A stretch of 64,000 nucleotides of DNA from Chlamydoabsidia padenii (Eukaryota > Mucoromycota > Mucoromycetes > Mucorales > Cunninghamellaceae). Numbering within the stretch: position 1 is the stretch's first letter; each line of letters begins with the position of its first letter. The translations under genes were made by a program, and so were the position numbers. The stretch lies in the NCBI GenBank assembly GCA_025330725.1, contig JAIWND010000009.1, forward strand, positions 1 to 64,000, written 5' to 3'. Positions 33,901 to 45,745 of this stretch are shown here, piece after piece. A model generated the notes under the pieces. The model searched no databases, had not been told where the DNA came from, and saw nothing but the letters and a program-made list of their open reading frames with translations.

Positions 33901-34311
33901 TGATTGAGCCAACCGCACTTCGAATCCCAGGTAAACCATCCGGTTGTAGCACCGCTTCGCAGCAACATGTCTTGACGTAGTCCAGTACAGTCAAAGAAAT
34001 CGTATTAAAATCACCAAGGATATTGTTTTTCAGTAATAGGCCCGCCAGTTGTCTTGAATGGCATTCTTCATTTGTCATTTTCACCAGAATAAACACAAGG
34101 TACGAGTTGTAATCGGGTACTGACCGGAAGGAATCCAAACGCTAAGACAAGATAAAATAAAAAGAAAGTGTTTAGTGTACGTAACATAGCTTTCTTTTTT
34201 TTTATTTGACATTACTTGTTGTATATGGTATGGATCAACAGCATCTGGTCGAGCTGCTTCACGTAAAAAGACCACCAGTTCGCCCAAACCGTCAGGTTGT
34301 GGTTGCCACAT
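30998..34311 (-). CDS. KAP104: Transportin / karyopherin beta-2 (Kap104)
   Basis: Eight exons (34216-34311, 33803-34141, 32829-33729, 32685-32758, 32132-32566, 31780-32055, 31211-31723, 30998-31153), about 929 aa. It is the import receptor for PY-NLS cargo such as mRNA-binding proteins. The N-terminus MWQPQPDGLGELVVFLREAA followed by IQQ/RLDSFRSVPDYNSYL is typical. HEAT repeats run through the protein. The acidic insert rich in Asp (about residues 340-400, including DDNDDHNDGDDDDDDDDLDD) is the long H8 loop that couples RanGTP binding to cargo release. LIPYLLDSLSDTK/PLVRAMSCWVLGRYSGW and the C-terminal IGFCRTVKSNPMAAEK with NIMKPAQWSRLSKKLSRFIH also fit. Its length is close to yeast and human homologues. 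Confidence 0.93.
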
Positions 34312-34826
34312 TGTTTGAGATGGTAAACAAAGGATCAGACAATATATAGGATAAAGAGTGTTTGTGTCAAAAGGTATAAACGACTTTGAAGTAGTGCAAA
34401 AGCAGATTCCTTTTTGCTTTTAACTACACGACAGGTAGTAATGGCTTGTTGGCTTGTTATAATAAAAAAAAAAGTGTAGTGCAAAAGAAGAGAAAGCTTA
34501 TTTTTTTTTTTTTTTTCGTCTTGCTCTTTTATCCAGCGATCGGGATTAGAAACAATCCCTTCAACTGATTTAGTTTATTAAAAAGAGATATTTAAAATTG
34601 ACTGATATTCCATTAACTTGGGAGTACATTAAAAAGGTATAATAGACCTTGACCTTTAGTTACAAGTTATATTTACCTATGTATGTATATAACAGACGAG
34701 CATATAATTGTTGCATCTTTAAAGATACATATGCTGAATAGGGAAACTATTCAAGCGCCGTTTGAATATCTCTTTTTCTTCTCTTTGTCCAGATTTTGCT
34801 CTTTTTTCTCTTTCTCTTTCTTTTGA
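34312..34826. other. Spacer, promoter of transportin
   Basis: Contains A- and T-runs (34470, 34500-34516) and GATCGGGATTAGAA at 34540-34553, a weak match to the recurrent motif. No gene seen. Confidence 0.4.
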
Positions 34827-35488
34827 ATGATTCTCGACCCCAAACACTGGATGCTGCTAATCATAAAGACTAACAGAAGCGATACAAAAAAGGTAGAACA
34901 TGGATAAAAGCAAAGGAGCCTGACACTGAGTCTCTCTCTCTCTCTCTCTTTTTTTATCTATTTAGGAAACTACACAGCTTTGCAGAAATTCAACAGGAAC
35001 TTTGCCAGGTTGGCTTCAACAGGATGTTTGAAAAAGGGGGTATAAGTAAAATAACCATGTTTACGTAATGTATTGAACCCTAATAATTTGTTTTGCAGGT
35101 GTGTAGGTAGATATGCAAGCTGACGAACAAGACGAACCAAGTTGTGTCAAGCCCACGATCGATACCCTGCACTGTATTTTGAACCCAGATTCATACAATG
35201 GTAAGGACTAAAAGAGACAAGTAGAAATAGACAACAAACAAACAAACATGAATAGATGACTCAAGGCTTCTCTACAATCAATAGGTACTACGGTCAAATA
35301 AGGGGTCTTTTGGGCAAATCACAAAAAGGTATCAAGTTTACTGGGGCGCTATTTATTTGTTACTCGAAGAAGGTTCTTTTTTTAACTCTAATCATGTTAT
35401 TACTGTTTAGGATATAGATGCTGATCAAACATGGACTCTCTCTTTTAACAAGATCAAATCGAATCCTGGCCTCCTTTTTAGTTACTAG
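34827..35488 (+). CDS. Putative small spliced gene, unknown
   Basis: A possible five-exon model of about 110 aa: 34827-34892, 34966-35012, 35111-35200, 35266-35328, 35418-35488. The firmest part is the last three exons, reading MQADEQDEPSCVKPTIDTLH, GFSTINRYYGQIRGLLGKSQ and DADQTWTLSFNKIKSNPGLL, in agreeing phases and ending Phe-Ser-Tyr-stop. The upstream exons (MILDPKHWMLLIIKTNRSDT) are less certain because the donor at 35013 (GTTGGC) and the acceptor at 35265 (CTCAAG) are weak. The family is not recognised. A 73-aa product starting at Met 35113 is the minimal alternative. Confidence 0.35.
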
Positions 35489-35752
35489 AATACATTATTC
35501 CCTTCTATCATAATTGTTTATATCTATCCTCCTAATAAAGTAAAGCTTCATCATCATCATTTTAAATTGTCATAATGACTAGTCTAATCTCTCTGTCTCC
35601 TTTCTCCTGTGATAGTACTAACATGTATATATAAATGTGTTTCAAGATTTTTTCTATTATATACCAGTCAAACAAACACATACACAAGAATCGAATATTC
35701 CCCTTTTTCGGGCGGGTTTGACATGTCAAAGTGTATCAGATGAATCTAAGGG

Positions 35753-35761
35753 TATATAAAG
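35753..35761 (+). promoter_or_regulatory. Strong TATA box of the 41-aa gene
   Basis: TATATAAAG lies about 180 bp before the ATG at 35939, followed by a C/T-rich leader. GGGCGGGTTTGACATGTCAAA at 35710 just upstream includes a palindrome TTTGACATGTCAAA (35717-35730), a possible activator site. Confidence 0.6.
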
Positions 35762-35938
35762 AGGAGGGTCGCTGATTCCACTCGAGTCTCCCACTTTTTT
35801 TTTTCTTTACTACTTTGTCCATCAACCTCTTTACCAACACTATCACTTTTACTTTTTTTGTTACTTTAACAATCATATATAACAATCATTCCCCATTCCT
35901 GTTTTTCACAAACCATTCAAAATTCTTTCCATCTATCA

Positions 35939-36217
35939 ATGGAGGTAAGTCGGGTTTTGAAATATCGGGTTTTGAAAATGTAGTGAACTTTGTTCTCACT
36001 GGCTCTTTTTTTTTGCATATTGCATTTTATTCAGGGAATCCTTGACTCTGTCAACATGTTGAGGGTCAAGGCTGGCGCTTCTCTCAGTCCAACTCTTACC
36101 AAGGTAAAAAAGGAAAATATATGCTTGACATGGAACAGCTTGACTGATTTGTCTTTTTCATTCTAGTTGGACACTTGGTATGATAAGGAACATCGATCAA
36201 TACATGTCCTTTCTTGA
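35939..36217 (+). CDS. 41-residue three-exon microprotein, unknown
   Basis: Exons 35939-35944 (only Met-Glu), 36035-36103 and 36167-36217 join in phase to a 41-aa product: MEGILDSVNMLRVKAGASLS, then PTLTKLDTWYDKEHRSIHVL and Ser-stop. Donors (GTAAGT, GTAAAA) and acceptors (TTCAG, TTCTAG) are good. It has a strong TATA box, a T/C-rich leader of about 150 bp and a 3' flank of about 350 bp with AATAAAA near 36559, the layout of a highly expressed gene. There is no signal peptide or TM helix; the sequence is amphipathic and mixed in charge. No family is recognised. Short length and a 2-codon first exon would make it easy to miss. Confidence 0.5.
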
Positions 36218-36637
36218 AAAAAAAAAGTTTATACCCCTTTAATCCAGCAACTAGCTCTTCACCGCTACTTGTACCTTTGTATATTTAATTATGTTTTGTA
36301 CTACACCTAGTTATCTTTTGTTTCTCTTTACATATACTCCGTTTGGATCAGGGTCTCTTTTTTTTATATTTTGATATAGCCAATTCTTTCACCACCACAC
36401 TATGATTTTGCCTCTTTCACATCCATTTCCAGTTTGTTCTTTTTTATGTACTCTATATGAATTAGTCTTTTTTTTTTTGTTTTCTCCCTCTTGTATGTAT
36501 GAAGTGTATTATCCTATGTATGCTCAATTGTTTATTACATCCCCCTCTTATGTCAGCAATAAAAAACACTTTTTTTTTTTTTAAAAAAAAAGACCGATTA
36601 TTACTTTTTATTAGATGATACATGTCATTATTCTATT
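36218..36637. other. 3' flank of the 41-aa gene, convergent with SLH1
   Basis: T-rich spacer with AATAAAA near 36559, runs T(11) then A(9) near 36570-36590, and TTCTATTCTATTCTATTCTA at 36630-36650 overlapping the SLH1 stop. No other gene seen. Confidence 0.45.
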
Positions 36638-37078
36638 CTATTCTATTCTAGTTTCAAAACTGATATCCACCTGTTGATCCAAGCCTTGATACCCATCACT
36701 GATCAAATAGAGCGTGTATTGTTGTTTGCCCAGTCGTTCAGGAGTGTCAAAAGTAAGGACGCTGGTTGATTTGTTTGTTAGAGTTTCATTAGGTCCATTA
36801 CGCATGCTGATTCGTTTCATTGCCAACAGTTCATCTCCATTCGCATCGCCCAGGATCATCCACCAAGATTCATACTGAGGTTTCGGGAACATGGGAGCAT
36901 AGATCTTGCCATCTTGACGTTGAGATTGATGTTTACCATTTCCAGACCGAATGCTTTTTCTTGTTAATCCAACATGGAGCTTGTATTCGCTTTCGGGGAT
37001 CAAATAGGGTTTCTTGGTTTCGATCTTTGCATTGATTTCCATCACCGGCATTTTGGCCATTACCCTTCCAATCTGAAT

Positions 37079-37109
<31 letters not shown>

Positions 37110-40100
37110 GAATTAGAATCACATTATCAGATTTACATTATTTCCTTTTTTTATTTTATCTACTTACATCATCTATTGCTCCAGAGTTTAAGTCCTTGAT
37201 GGTTTGGAATATCGATTTGATTTGCTGGTCTGTATATTGAGTCAGTTCGGCCAAGCATCGAATCGGTTTACCCTATAAACAACGTTAATAGTAATAAAAA
37301 GTGAATGGTTTGACTTTTTTTTTTTCTTCCAATTTTCATAACTATTTACCTTGAATTTGAGATGCCGAAGCATATGAGGTTCCATGTGTGGTAGATTGAG
37401 TAGAGTTGATTCATCGGGCCATCTAGCTTGCTTGATACATTGTAATGTGCTCATAATGTTCAAACATATAGTCAAATAACCTGCATTGGCCGCAACATCA
37501 ATCATTGCCTATATTAAAAGATAATTGCATGAATCATGTATGCATGAATTAGTAACATTTTCAAATCCCGCCACTCTTTTTTTTTTTCTTTACCTGACAA
37601 AAGCGAATAGCAGAATCCAAAACAGTGATTTGATCAGTGATGTAATCTGAGATAGGTAGTTCCAACCGAGAGATGTGTGCTTGCGTGAGTACAAAGGCTT
37701 TGACATGTGGTGAGATATAGTTTCTTGTAGTCCGGACTTTGTAAGGCACATGCTTTTCAATTTCTTGATTCAACAGGTCTTCATTGCACCGAGCGGGTAG
37801 TTCTTCATATTCAGGTACTTGGCCCAAAATTTCCATAATAGCGCCCATATCCAAACCAGTTGATTTTTGTGATTCGATTTGATCGTGAAAGTGTCGTACC
37901 GTTTGATGGCGTAGATAATAGTAAGATGCAATCTTACCAGCTACAGTCGGAGTTAATTCAAACCCGTCTTCAATTTCGAGACACCCAGATGCCGCCAAGC
38001 GATCAGTTACATCATTGATCATGTTCGTCAAGAAGGTATCCACCCCATTCTGTGTAAGATCGTCCAAGCCATAGTATGTGGGATTTTGTTGCAGTCGTCG
38101 GTAAAAGTAGGTCCAAGTCAAGTAGTCCAAAGCGTCTTGTTTTGAGGTGATGGTCCCACTCATGATTTCGGCATTGATGTGATCATCCATAAACTTGTGT
38201 AGACTAGATTCAACAGGGAAGGGTTCGTGTAAAAACTTTTTCAAAAAGTTCTTTTTGCTATCTTGGACAAAAACCCGGGCAATACCAGTGTTGTCGAATT
38301 GAGGTCGACCTGCACGTCCCATCATTTGCAGCACATCTGTAATAGGATAATCCACATATCGCCCCACCTTGTAGTTGTAGAATTCGGTTCCCTTGATTAC
38401 CACCAAATGCGCAGGAAGATTAACACCCCATGCCAATGTGCTTGTTGCAATCAATATTTGAATCTTCAGACCCAAGTACAGCTCTTCGACAATTTTTCGA
38501 TCGTCTTCAGTCAATCCAGCATGATGGAGGCCAATACCAAAGGCGAGAGACATACGTAGTGATTCATCGTGCACGCGGTCCAAAAGTAGTTCCATTTCCA
38601 TATCATCCATGTGTAACCATTGTCGAGGATTATCTTCCATACCACAGTAAGCAATCAGATCTTGTGCTGTTAATCTTGTTTGTCGTCGAGAGGATACAAA
38701 GACAATCACTGGCTGAGTAGGAGAGTGAGTTTTGATGGCTGCATAGGTTGGTTTATTCATAGTCGCCATTCTTGGACAATAATGCTTGCCAGGGAAGCCG
38801 TCGATATATATTTCTAATGGCACAGGTCGGACAGAATGGCGGAAATTGAATAATCCCACCTTGTCGATACCCAACCAATCCGCAAGATCAATTGCATTCG
38901 CCAGTGCTGTAGAGAGACCAACAATTCGAATCTTCCGTTCCAGTTGTGACCCAATATAGTTCATTCTTGACACAATAACTTCCAAAATAGGTCCACGGTC
39001 ACCACCAAGAAGATGGATTTCATCAATAATCACACATGATACTTGTCGCACATAACTTCGGGTTTGCCAGCTACGACTAATACCATCCCATTTTTCTGGT
39101 GTGGTAATAATGATATCAGCTGCTTCGATAGTCTTGAGATCAGGAGTTACGTCGCCGGTGAGTTCCACGAGTTTCTTGTTCATCACCTTGGTAAGTCGCT
39201 TATTCCAGTCACCCACACGTTCCTTGACTAGAGCCTTCATCGGAGCAATATACACAACCTTGGATCCAGGATGTTGCTTGAATGCCCACCACATTACCAA
39301 TTCAGCTGCCACCGTTTTACCAGAGCCAGTAGGAGCACCCACCAAAGCATTGTGAGGAGTGTTGTAAAGAGTGTGGAAGATTTGTGTTTGGACAGGATTA
39401 AAGTGAGTGAATCGTTGGGCACAGATTCCTTCCAAGAGTTCATCTTGTAGTGCTGTAACAGGTAGAGGTTGTAAATCCAGCAAGTCAGTGTTTGGTGGGT
39501 AAAGTTGAGGTAAAATCAAATGTTGGAAGGAAACAGGCAAAACAGTTTCAGCACCGAGCCAGCGATCAGAGACAGCACGAATATAGATTTGATTGGGAAG
39601 AGGTTCGACCAAAGGCACCGTAAAGTTGATAGTGACAGGATCTTCACCCATTTGTTTCTTGTTGAGTAAAAAGTATTCCGAGTAATAGATTTCCACATTT
39701 TCAGAGTCTTCAGCCCATATCCACCAAGGCTCTACTGAGCCATGTACCTTGTCGTTCCATATAAAATCAGGGGTGATGGTCAGGTCCACGTTGAGTACAT
39801 TACGAGTCATCGGTGCAATACGGGCTTCCAGTTGAAGGATAGGGAATTGATCAACACACCTGGCAATCGTCATACCCATCCGTTTATGATGCACCAATTC
39901 ACCAAGTTCAGAAGGATCCATATCGCGCATTTCTTCAATAGATACTTCATGTGTCCGGTTTTCCAACTTGTTCACAATATCCACAGGAAGTCCCATTTGT
40001 TGCAAAGGATGTTGGAAGGTCCATAGGCGTTTTTCAATGGCTTTGTTAATTGAGAGAAGGATAGATGCAGTTGGTCCCCAGTTTCGATTCAGAGCAATTT

Positions 40101-42673
40101 CAAAGAGAGACCGAGCAATACGACCAGCATTTTGAGCAACATAGGCACAATCAGACACCAGAGCAAAATCTTCAATGTAGGCATTGGAGATATATGATTG
40201 CAGCAGAATGTTAACTTTTCCGGCTGTAGAGTCAGTTCCACCCTAAAGAAAAAAAAAAAAAAAAAAAAAAAAAAGAAAAAGTGATAATGTGAGTAAAAAA
40301 GCATTTTGACTTTTTTGTTTCGATTTACCTTGATATCACAGGCACATTGTCTGTCCAGTAACCCCTTTAGTTCCTTGTGTTCGGTGTCCCTAGCCTTGAT
40401 GTTGTCGAATTCAGAGCTAAGTGCCATCATGGAGAGCACATCCGCTTCTGTCATACGAGGTCGCATCAGTTGATTAAAGATTTCGATACTGGTGTGTTTG
40501 ATGTAAAAGTTGGAGGCAATACGACCAAGATCTTTGGGTGTAAGATAGCCAGTGTTTGGATCAAATATAATCATCTGACACCGGGCAAGTCGTTCAGCCG
40601 CCATAGTAATGATTTCATGTCGTTTTCTTCCCAAGAGTGGATCTTCAGCAGGTTCAGAATGGTCCATTCCATAGATAAAAGGATTGCGTTTCATACGGAC
40701 ATAAAGGTATGTATAACTGAGCCAAGTCACCGCTTCATCCACGTTGGTCACCGTACCCAAAGAGATTTCTGCATTGAGATTGTCGACTATATGTTCAATA
40801 AACCTATTACAACAAATATAAGAGATCAATACCAAAACGCCAACCGATTGCGAATGACAGTAACTTACTTGGATTCAATAGGATGTTGTTGAGTGATTGC
40901 TGATATATAATGGCCAAGACGATCGTGAGTTGTGAGAATATAGCCAACACCATGGGTTTCATACTATTATGCATAAAACAAAGAAGGAGAAAAAAGTGTT
41001 AGATGGTAGATAATTTTATTGTATTGATTAAAGTTACCTGAGGACGACCGGCACGGCCGAAAATTTGCAATACATCCAAAATAGACAGATCGACAAAGCT
41101 ACCTTTCTGCGAATCATAGACTTGAGTGCCTTTAATTACGACAGCATATGCCGGCAAATTGACACCCCATGCGAGAGTTGCAGTACAGCAGAGGACCTAT
41201 TACGATAAAAATTGAGATCAAAGTTAGATACATGCATATGTTTATTAACTTGTTTTGCTTACCCTTAATACACCATCGGCAAACATCCTTTCGGTCAATG
41301 TTCTGTCAGATCGAAGCATACCGGCATGATGTATACCAAAACCAGAAGCAAATAATTCTTTCAGTTCCTTGTTTCGAGATTTGGCGACATCCCGCTTGTA
41401 GTTGGTATACTTGGGTTCTTGGGAGCAATCAAAGTAGTCTTTATAAAGTCAAAAGATAGAAAGAATTAGTTAATACAGTGTAATCCTGCATGATTTTTTT
41501 TTTGTTTGTTTACCTTGAAGCCCTTCATTTAGAACTTCTTCCCGGAGCATTTGCGAAGTCTTGACAGTTTCCTTTCTTGCATGGACAAAGACCATCACCT
41601 GATGTCCTTCTTTCACCAAATCAGATACCTTGTCAAAGCACGCCTTGTTCATTCGTTCGTTAGATTGTATCGAGTTAGCCTTGCCCTTGACACCGATAAA
41701 ATGTTGTTCCAAAGGTACTGGACGGAAGCCACTGTCAAAGAAGAAGAGGCCTTGATATGGATTTACCCTAAAAATAAGCATACGGATTAGTAGCTTACTT
41801 GACATCAAGACGCCTGTTCATATTTACCGAAGGAAAGAGGCCACATCCAGATAGTTTGGTAAAGTAGCTGATAGACCAACAATACGAATCAGCGATTGAC
41901 TTGACTCGACCTACATAACAATGGAGCAAAGTGGAAGAGTTAGAATTCCATCATCATTACAATGCATATTATTCTTTTTTCTTTCTTTTTTAATTACCTG
42001 ACGCAGAGTTCTAGCAATGATACTTTCAATAACCGCACCACGATCTTCATGTAAGAGATGGACTTCATCAATGATCAATAGTTTCACCTTTTGAGCCAAC
42101 TCCACATCACCAGTGCTTTTGCGAGTGATCACATCCCATTTTTCCGGTGTTGTAACGATGAATTGGGTGGCCATGATTTCGGATTTCGTCAATTGCATAT
42201 CACCTGTTAAGATTGGTAAATTGTGAGATTACATTGTATATAATTCATGTATGTTATTACCTGTTAGTTCCCGTACAGTTATTCCTGCAAACTTGAGTCG
42301 TTTCCCCATTTTCTCCACCACTTCAGCAGCCAACGCTTTCATGGGAGCCACATACACAATCTTGAAATCGTTCTTGGCCACATTAAAGTTGGTGTCAGTT
42401 GAGCCTTTAATCGGAGGAGGATCACAGAATTGAGAGATGCATCGGAGGACAGTTAACATGGCTACATCAGTTTTACCCTATTTCCGAACAAAAAAAGAAG
42501 TAATAATGAGTATCTTTCCAATGATAATAATGATAATCGGGGGACTTACCGCACCAGTTGGAGCACAAACCAGCATATTTTCGTTTGTTTCATATGCCAC
42601 AGGATAAACAATCGATTGTACACGATTCAGCGAGTCATAAGCCTATAATAGAAAAGAATCAGTATATCCAATT

Positions 42674-42718
<45 letters not shown>

Positions 42719-44279
42719 TTGCAACTAGTTAGTACCTTGAATGCACCACGCGCCAAGTTATCCAGTTCGTCAATCTTGATTCTTCGTTCGCCAGCACGTA
42801 TAGGAGCTTGTTTCGGTACAGGGATTGTCGTTTCTTCATAGTCGTTAAATTCTTCCCGCACCGTACCAGCAGGTAATGCATATCTTGTACCAAACATTGA
42901 CAAAGTGCTACCGGACTTGGTTGATTGGAATACATGAGGATACTTTTCGTCTTCTTTTCGCTAAACAAATAATTCAAATTCATCAAAGTTAGTTAGACAT
43001 ATATAGATGACTATTTTAGAGACTAACCTTGTAATTAGATGTAAAAAGTGGAGCTTGACTAGCAGCCAGTAACTCTTCTTCACGAGCTTGCCTGAGGTCC
43101 ATTCCATCAAAACCAAGAATACTAAGGGATAACGCATTTTCATCATCTAATATAATTATATTAAACAAAGATCAGTCAGTGTTTTAGCCACCAATTCGTA
43201 TATCTATTCGACTTACCTTTATCCCTGTTTTGAGCCTTTGATGCCTTTTTCTGTTCTTTGCGTTGTTGTTTCCGTTTCCGTACTTCATCTTCAGATTGGA
43301 CAATAATTTGAGTGCCATAAACAGGATTCATTGGAGTATTGATAGTTTGTTGCTTTTGTTTTGTCTGTGTGACATGTTCAGACTATAGTAAACATATAAT
43401 ATGTCAATAGTCAATCATCGCATCACATATACTTCTTACCATGTTCATGATGTTGCTGACAAGTTTTGATCGATTGGTGATGAGTACAGCAATGAGATCC
43501 AGAGCATCGTAGCCGAGCAAATCGACAAGCGAAGCCTGAATGTCATCATCTATTTGGAATGAGAGTAGTAATGAAAAATTGTATTAGTCGATGACATTTG
43601 TTCCATTTGTCCTAACTTACCACTAGCACCAGACCGGAGGATAGTAAACATATCAGCGCATAATTGAGGTGCGGATAATCCGCCATTTTCTCGAGAATTC
43701 ACATAGTCCTTGGATTGTCTAGAGTAGGATAGAAGAAGATTAGTTTCCTTCTCTTTTCACACTTTCATGTTCCCAAACTTACTTGAGAAGCCAATCACGA
43801 TCGTAAACATCGACATGCTTTAAGGAAGCTCTTGGAGTTTCCAATAGTGGCTGATCCATTTGTTGTTGTTGTGGAGCATTAGTACCAGCAGTTTCGATAG
43901 AAGAAGAATCTTGAGTTTTTCCAAAATCAAACCATGTTTTTACAGGAGGAGTGAAGGGAATGTCTTGACCAAAGCCTATAGGAATAATGACAAGTTAGTA
44001 AAGTTGAGTCTTGGACTTTTCTTTTTCTTTTTCAAAGTACACTTACTTGTTTTCCTTTTGCTATCTTCTGGAGTGCTTTGTTGTTCAATTAGTTTGCAAA
44101 AGGCATCTACAGTATCTTGGTTGGTGGTGGTGGTGGATATAACAGGTGTTTCAGCAGAGAAAAACCGTGATGCTGCAGAATTAGCTTTTCGTTTTCCTTT
44201 AGAGGAGGTGTCAACAGAAGTGGTGGATAGTAGCTGATGCAATAAAGCACTAAAAGGAGTAGTAGGCTGTGCCACCATT
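36638..44279 (-). CDS. SLH1: Slh1/ASCC3, Ski2-like RNA helicase of the RQT complex
   Basis: About 20 exons, roughly 2,080 aa; the largest exon is 37594-40242. Two tandem Ski2-like helicase cassettes each end in a Sec63 module. Cassette 1: [18 protein letters not shown] (motif I, split by an intron), [30 protein letters not shown] (DEVH box), [13 protein letters not shown]. Cassette 2: [34 protein letters not shown] (DEIH), [29 protein letters not shown]. The segment [17 protein letters not shown] and the RQTRLTAQ motif favour ASCC3/Slh1 over Brr2. Slh1 splits collided ribosomes marked by ubiquitin and feeds 60S-peptidyl-tRNA to the RQC. The N-terminal 100 residues are Ser/Thr-rich. Introns contain homopolymers of up to 40 nt. 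It is divergent from RQC2, 207 bp away. Confidence 0.93.
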
Positions 44280-44486
44280 ATACTGTTGATTAAACGAATG
44301 TTGCGTTTTGAAGGAAAAGTAAAAGAGAAGAAAGAAAAAGGCAACTGAATGCCGGAGCACTTTATGTTCAAATTCCGAACTGCGGTGGCAGGCTTTGAAA
44401 CTGCGCGTAAGAAAAATAAAAAATAAAATCTGCACTAAACTCGAAACTTGTCTTTCTCCTTTCTTTTAAAACTACAATCACCCATC
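44280..44486. promoter_or_regulatory. Shared promoter of SLH1 and RQC2
   Basis: A 207-bp spacer between two divergent start codons with no TATA box. The motif TTCAAATTCCG lies near the middle (44367-44377), about 90 bp from one start and 110 bp from the other, next to CGGTGGCAGG. Confidence 0.65.
44367..44377 (+). promoter_or_regulatory. Recurrent promoter motif, SLH1/RQC2
   Basis: TTCAAATTCCG in the middle of the shared spacer. Confidence 0.55.
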
Positions 44487-45700
44487 ATGAAGCAACGCTT
44501 TAATGCTTTGGATATTCGTGCCACCGTCGTCAATCTAAAAGAAAGGTGAGTTTTCTGTACAAAATGACATGTATTTGAATAACAGAACTTTAATACTTGA
44601 CTACTCCCTTCTTTTGCCTCTCTCACTTTTTAGGCTAACCGGACTTCGCTTACAAAACGTTTATGATGTCAACTCAAAGACCTTCCTCTTTAAATTTGGC
44701 AAGGTAACTAAAAGGAAAAGAGGAAACCAAAAAGTGACACATGTTAACTAACCTTGACCTTATTTTGACATATAACATAGCCCGATGATAAAGAACTAGT
44801 ACTAATCGAATCCGGAACAAGAATCCACACCACTCAATTTAGTCGTGAAAAGTCGGCTATGCCCTCCATGTTTTGTGCCAAGGTAAACAATAAAACAGTT
44901 TGTGATGTATAGTCGACTTTGCTCATATGGATTCTCATAGCTCCGAAAACATATCCGTACTCGTCGTTTGACTTCTGTACGTCAAGTGGGTGTGGATCGT
45001 ATTGTAGACTTTGAATTTGCTGGTGGTGAAAACAGTACAGGCTATCACATCATTGCCGAATTCTATGCCTCAGTAAGTAACACAGATAGGGTAATGAGGC
45101 GGGGGGAAATAATGGAATCACTAACTAGCTGTTGTTTTTTATCACCAGGGTAACATTATTCTGACAGATCACGAGTACCGGATCTTGGCTCTTTTGCGAG
45201 TGGTGCAAAATACTGAAACGGCGCGAATGGCACCAGGTGAAATCTACAATATGGATGTTACTCTACATGACTTCCAAAAGGTGGATGCTGAAAAACTAAA
45301 ACAAGTACTACAGAAGGCCGGGCCAAAGGATACACTCAAGAAGCTTTTGAATATTGGATTTGGTAAGCGTGTAAAAGAAAGAAAAAGAAGGAGCAAATGA
45401 TCATGGATGTATATAGTACTCACAATATATATTTGTATGTATAGAATATGGACCTGCTATGACTGAACATATCATTTTGGAAGCTGGACTGAACCCAAAT
45501 GCCAAGGTGGCCACTGAGTTTGATAGCTCTGACGGTAAGACCACTAATATATATATGAATGATTGATTAGAACAGATTGTAGATGACTCACAATTTGATA
45601 CATATTTTAGATTCTCCTGCTCTCCAAGACTTGCTGGCCGCCTTCGGCAAAGGTGACGAAATGGTTGCCTCGACAGCAAACACTGTGCCCAACGTAAGTC

Positions 45701-45745
<45 letters not shown>

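Noticed and set aside
36638..44279. SLH1 call as Brr2 (U5 snRNP helicase)
   Set aside because: The architecture is the same, but the N-terminal segment, the RQTRLTAQ block and the intact second cassette fit ASCC3/Slh1 better, and Brr2's long N-terminal region is absent.
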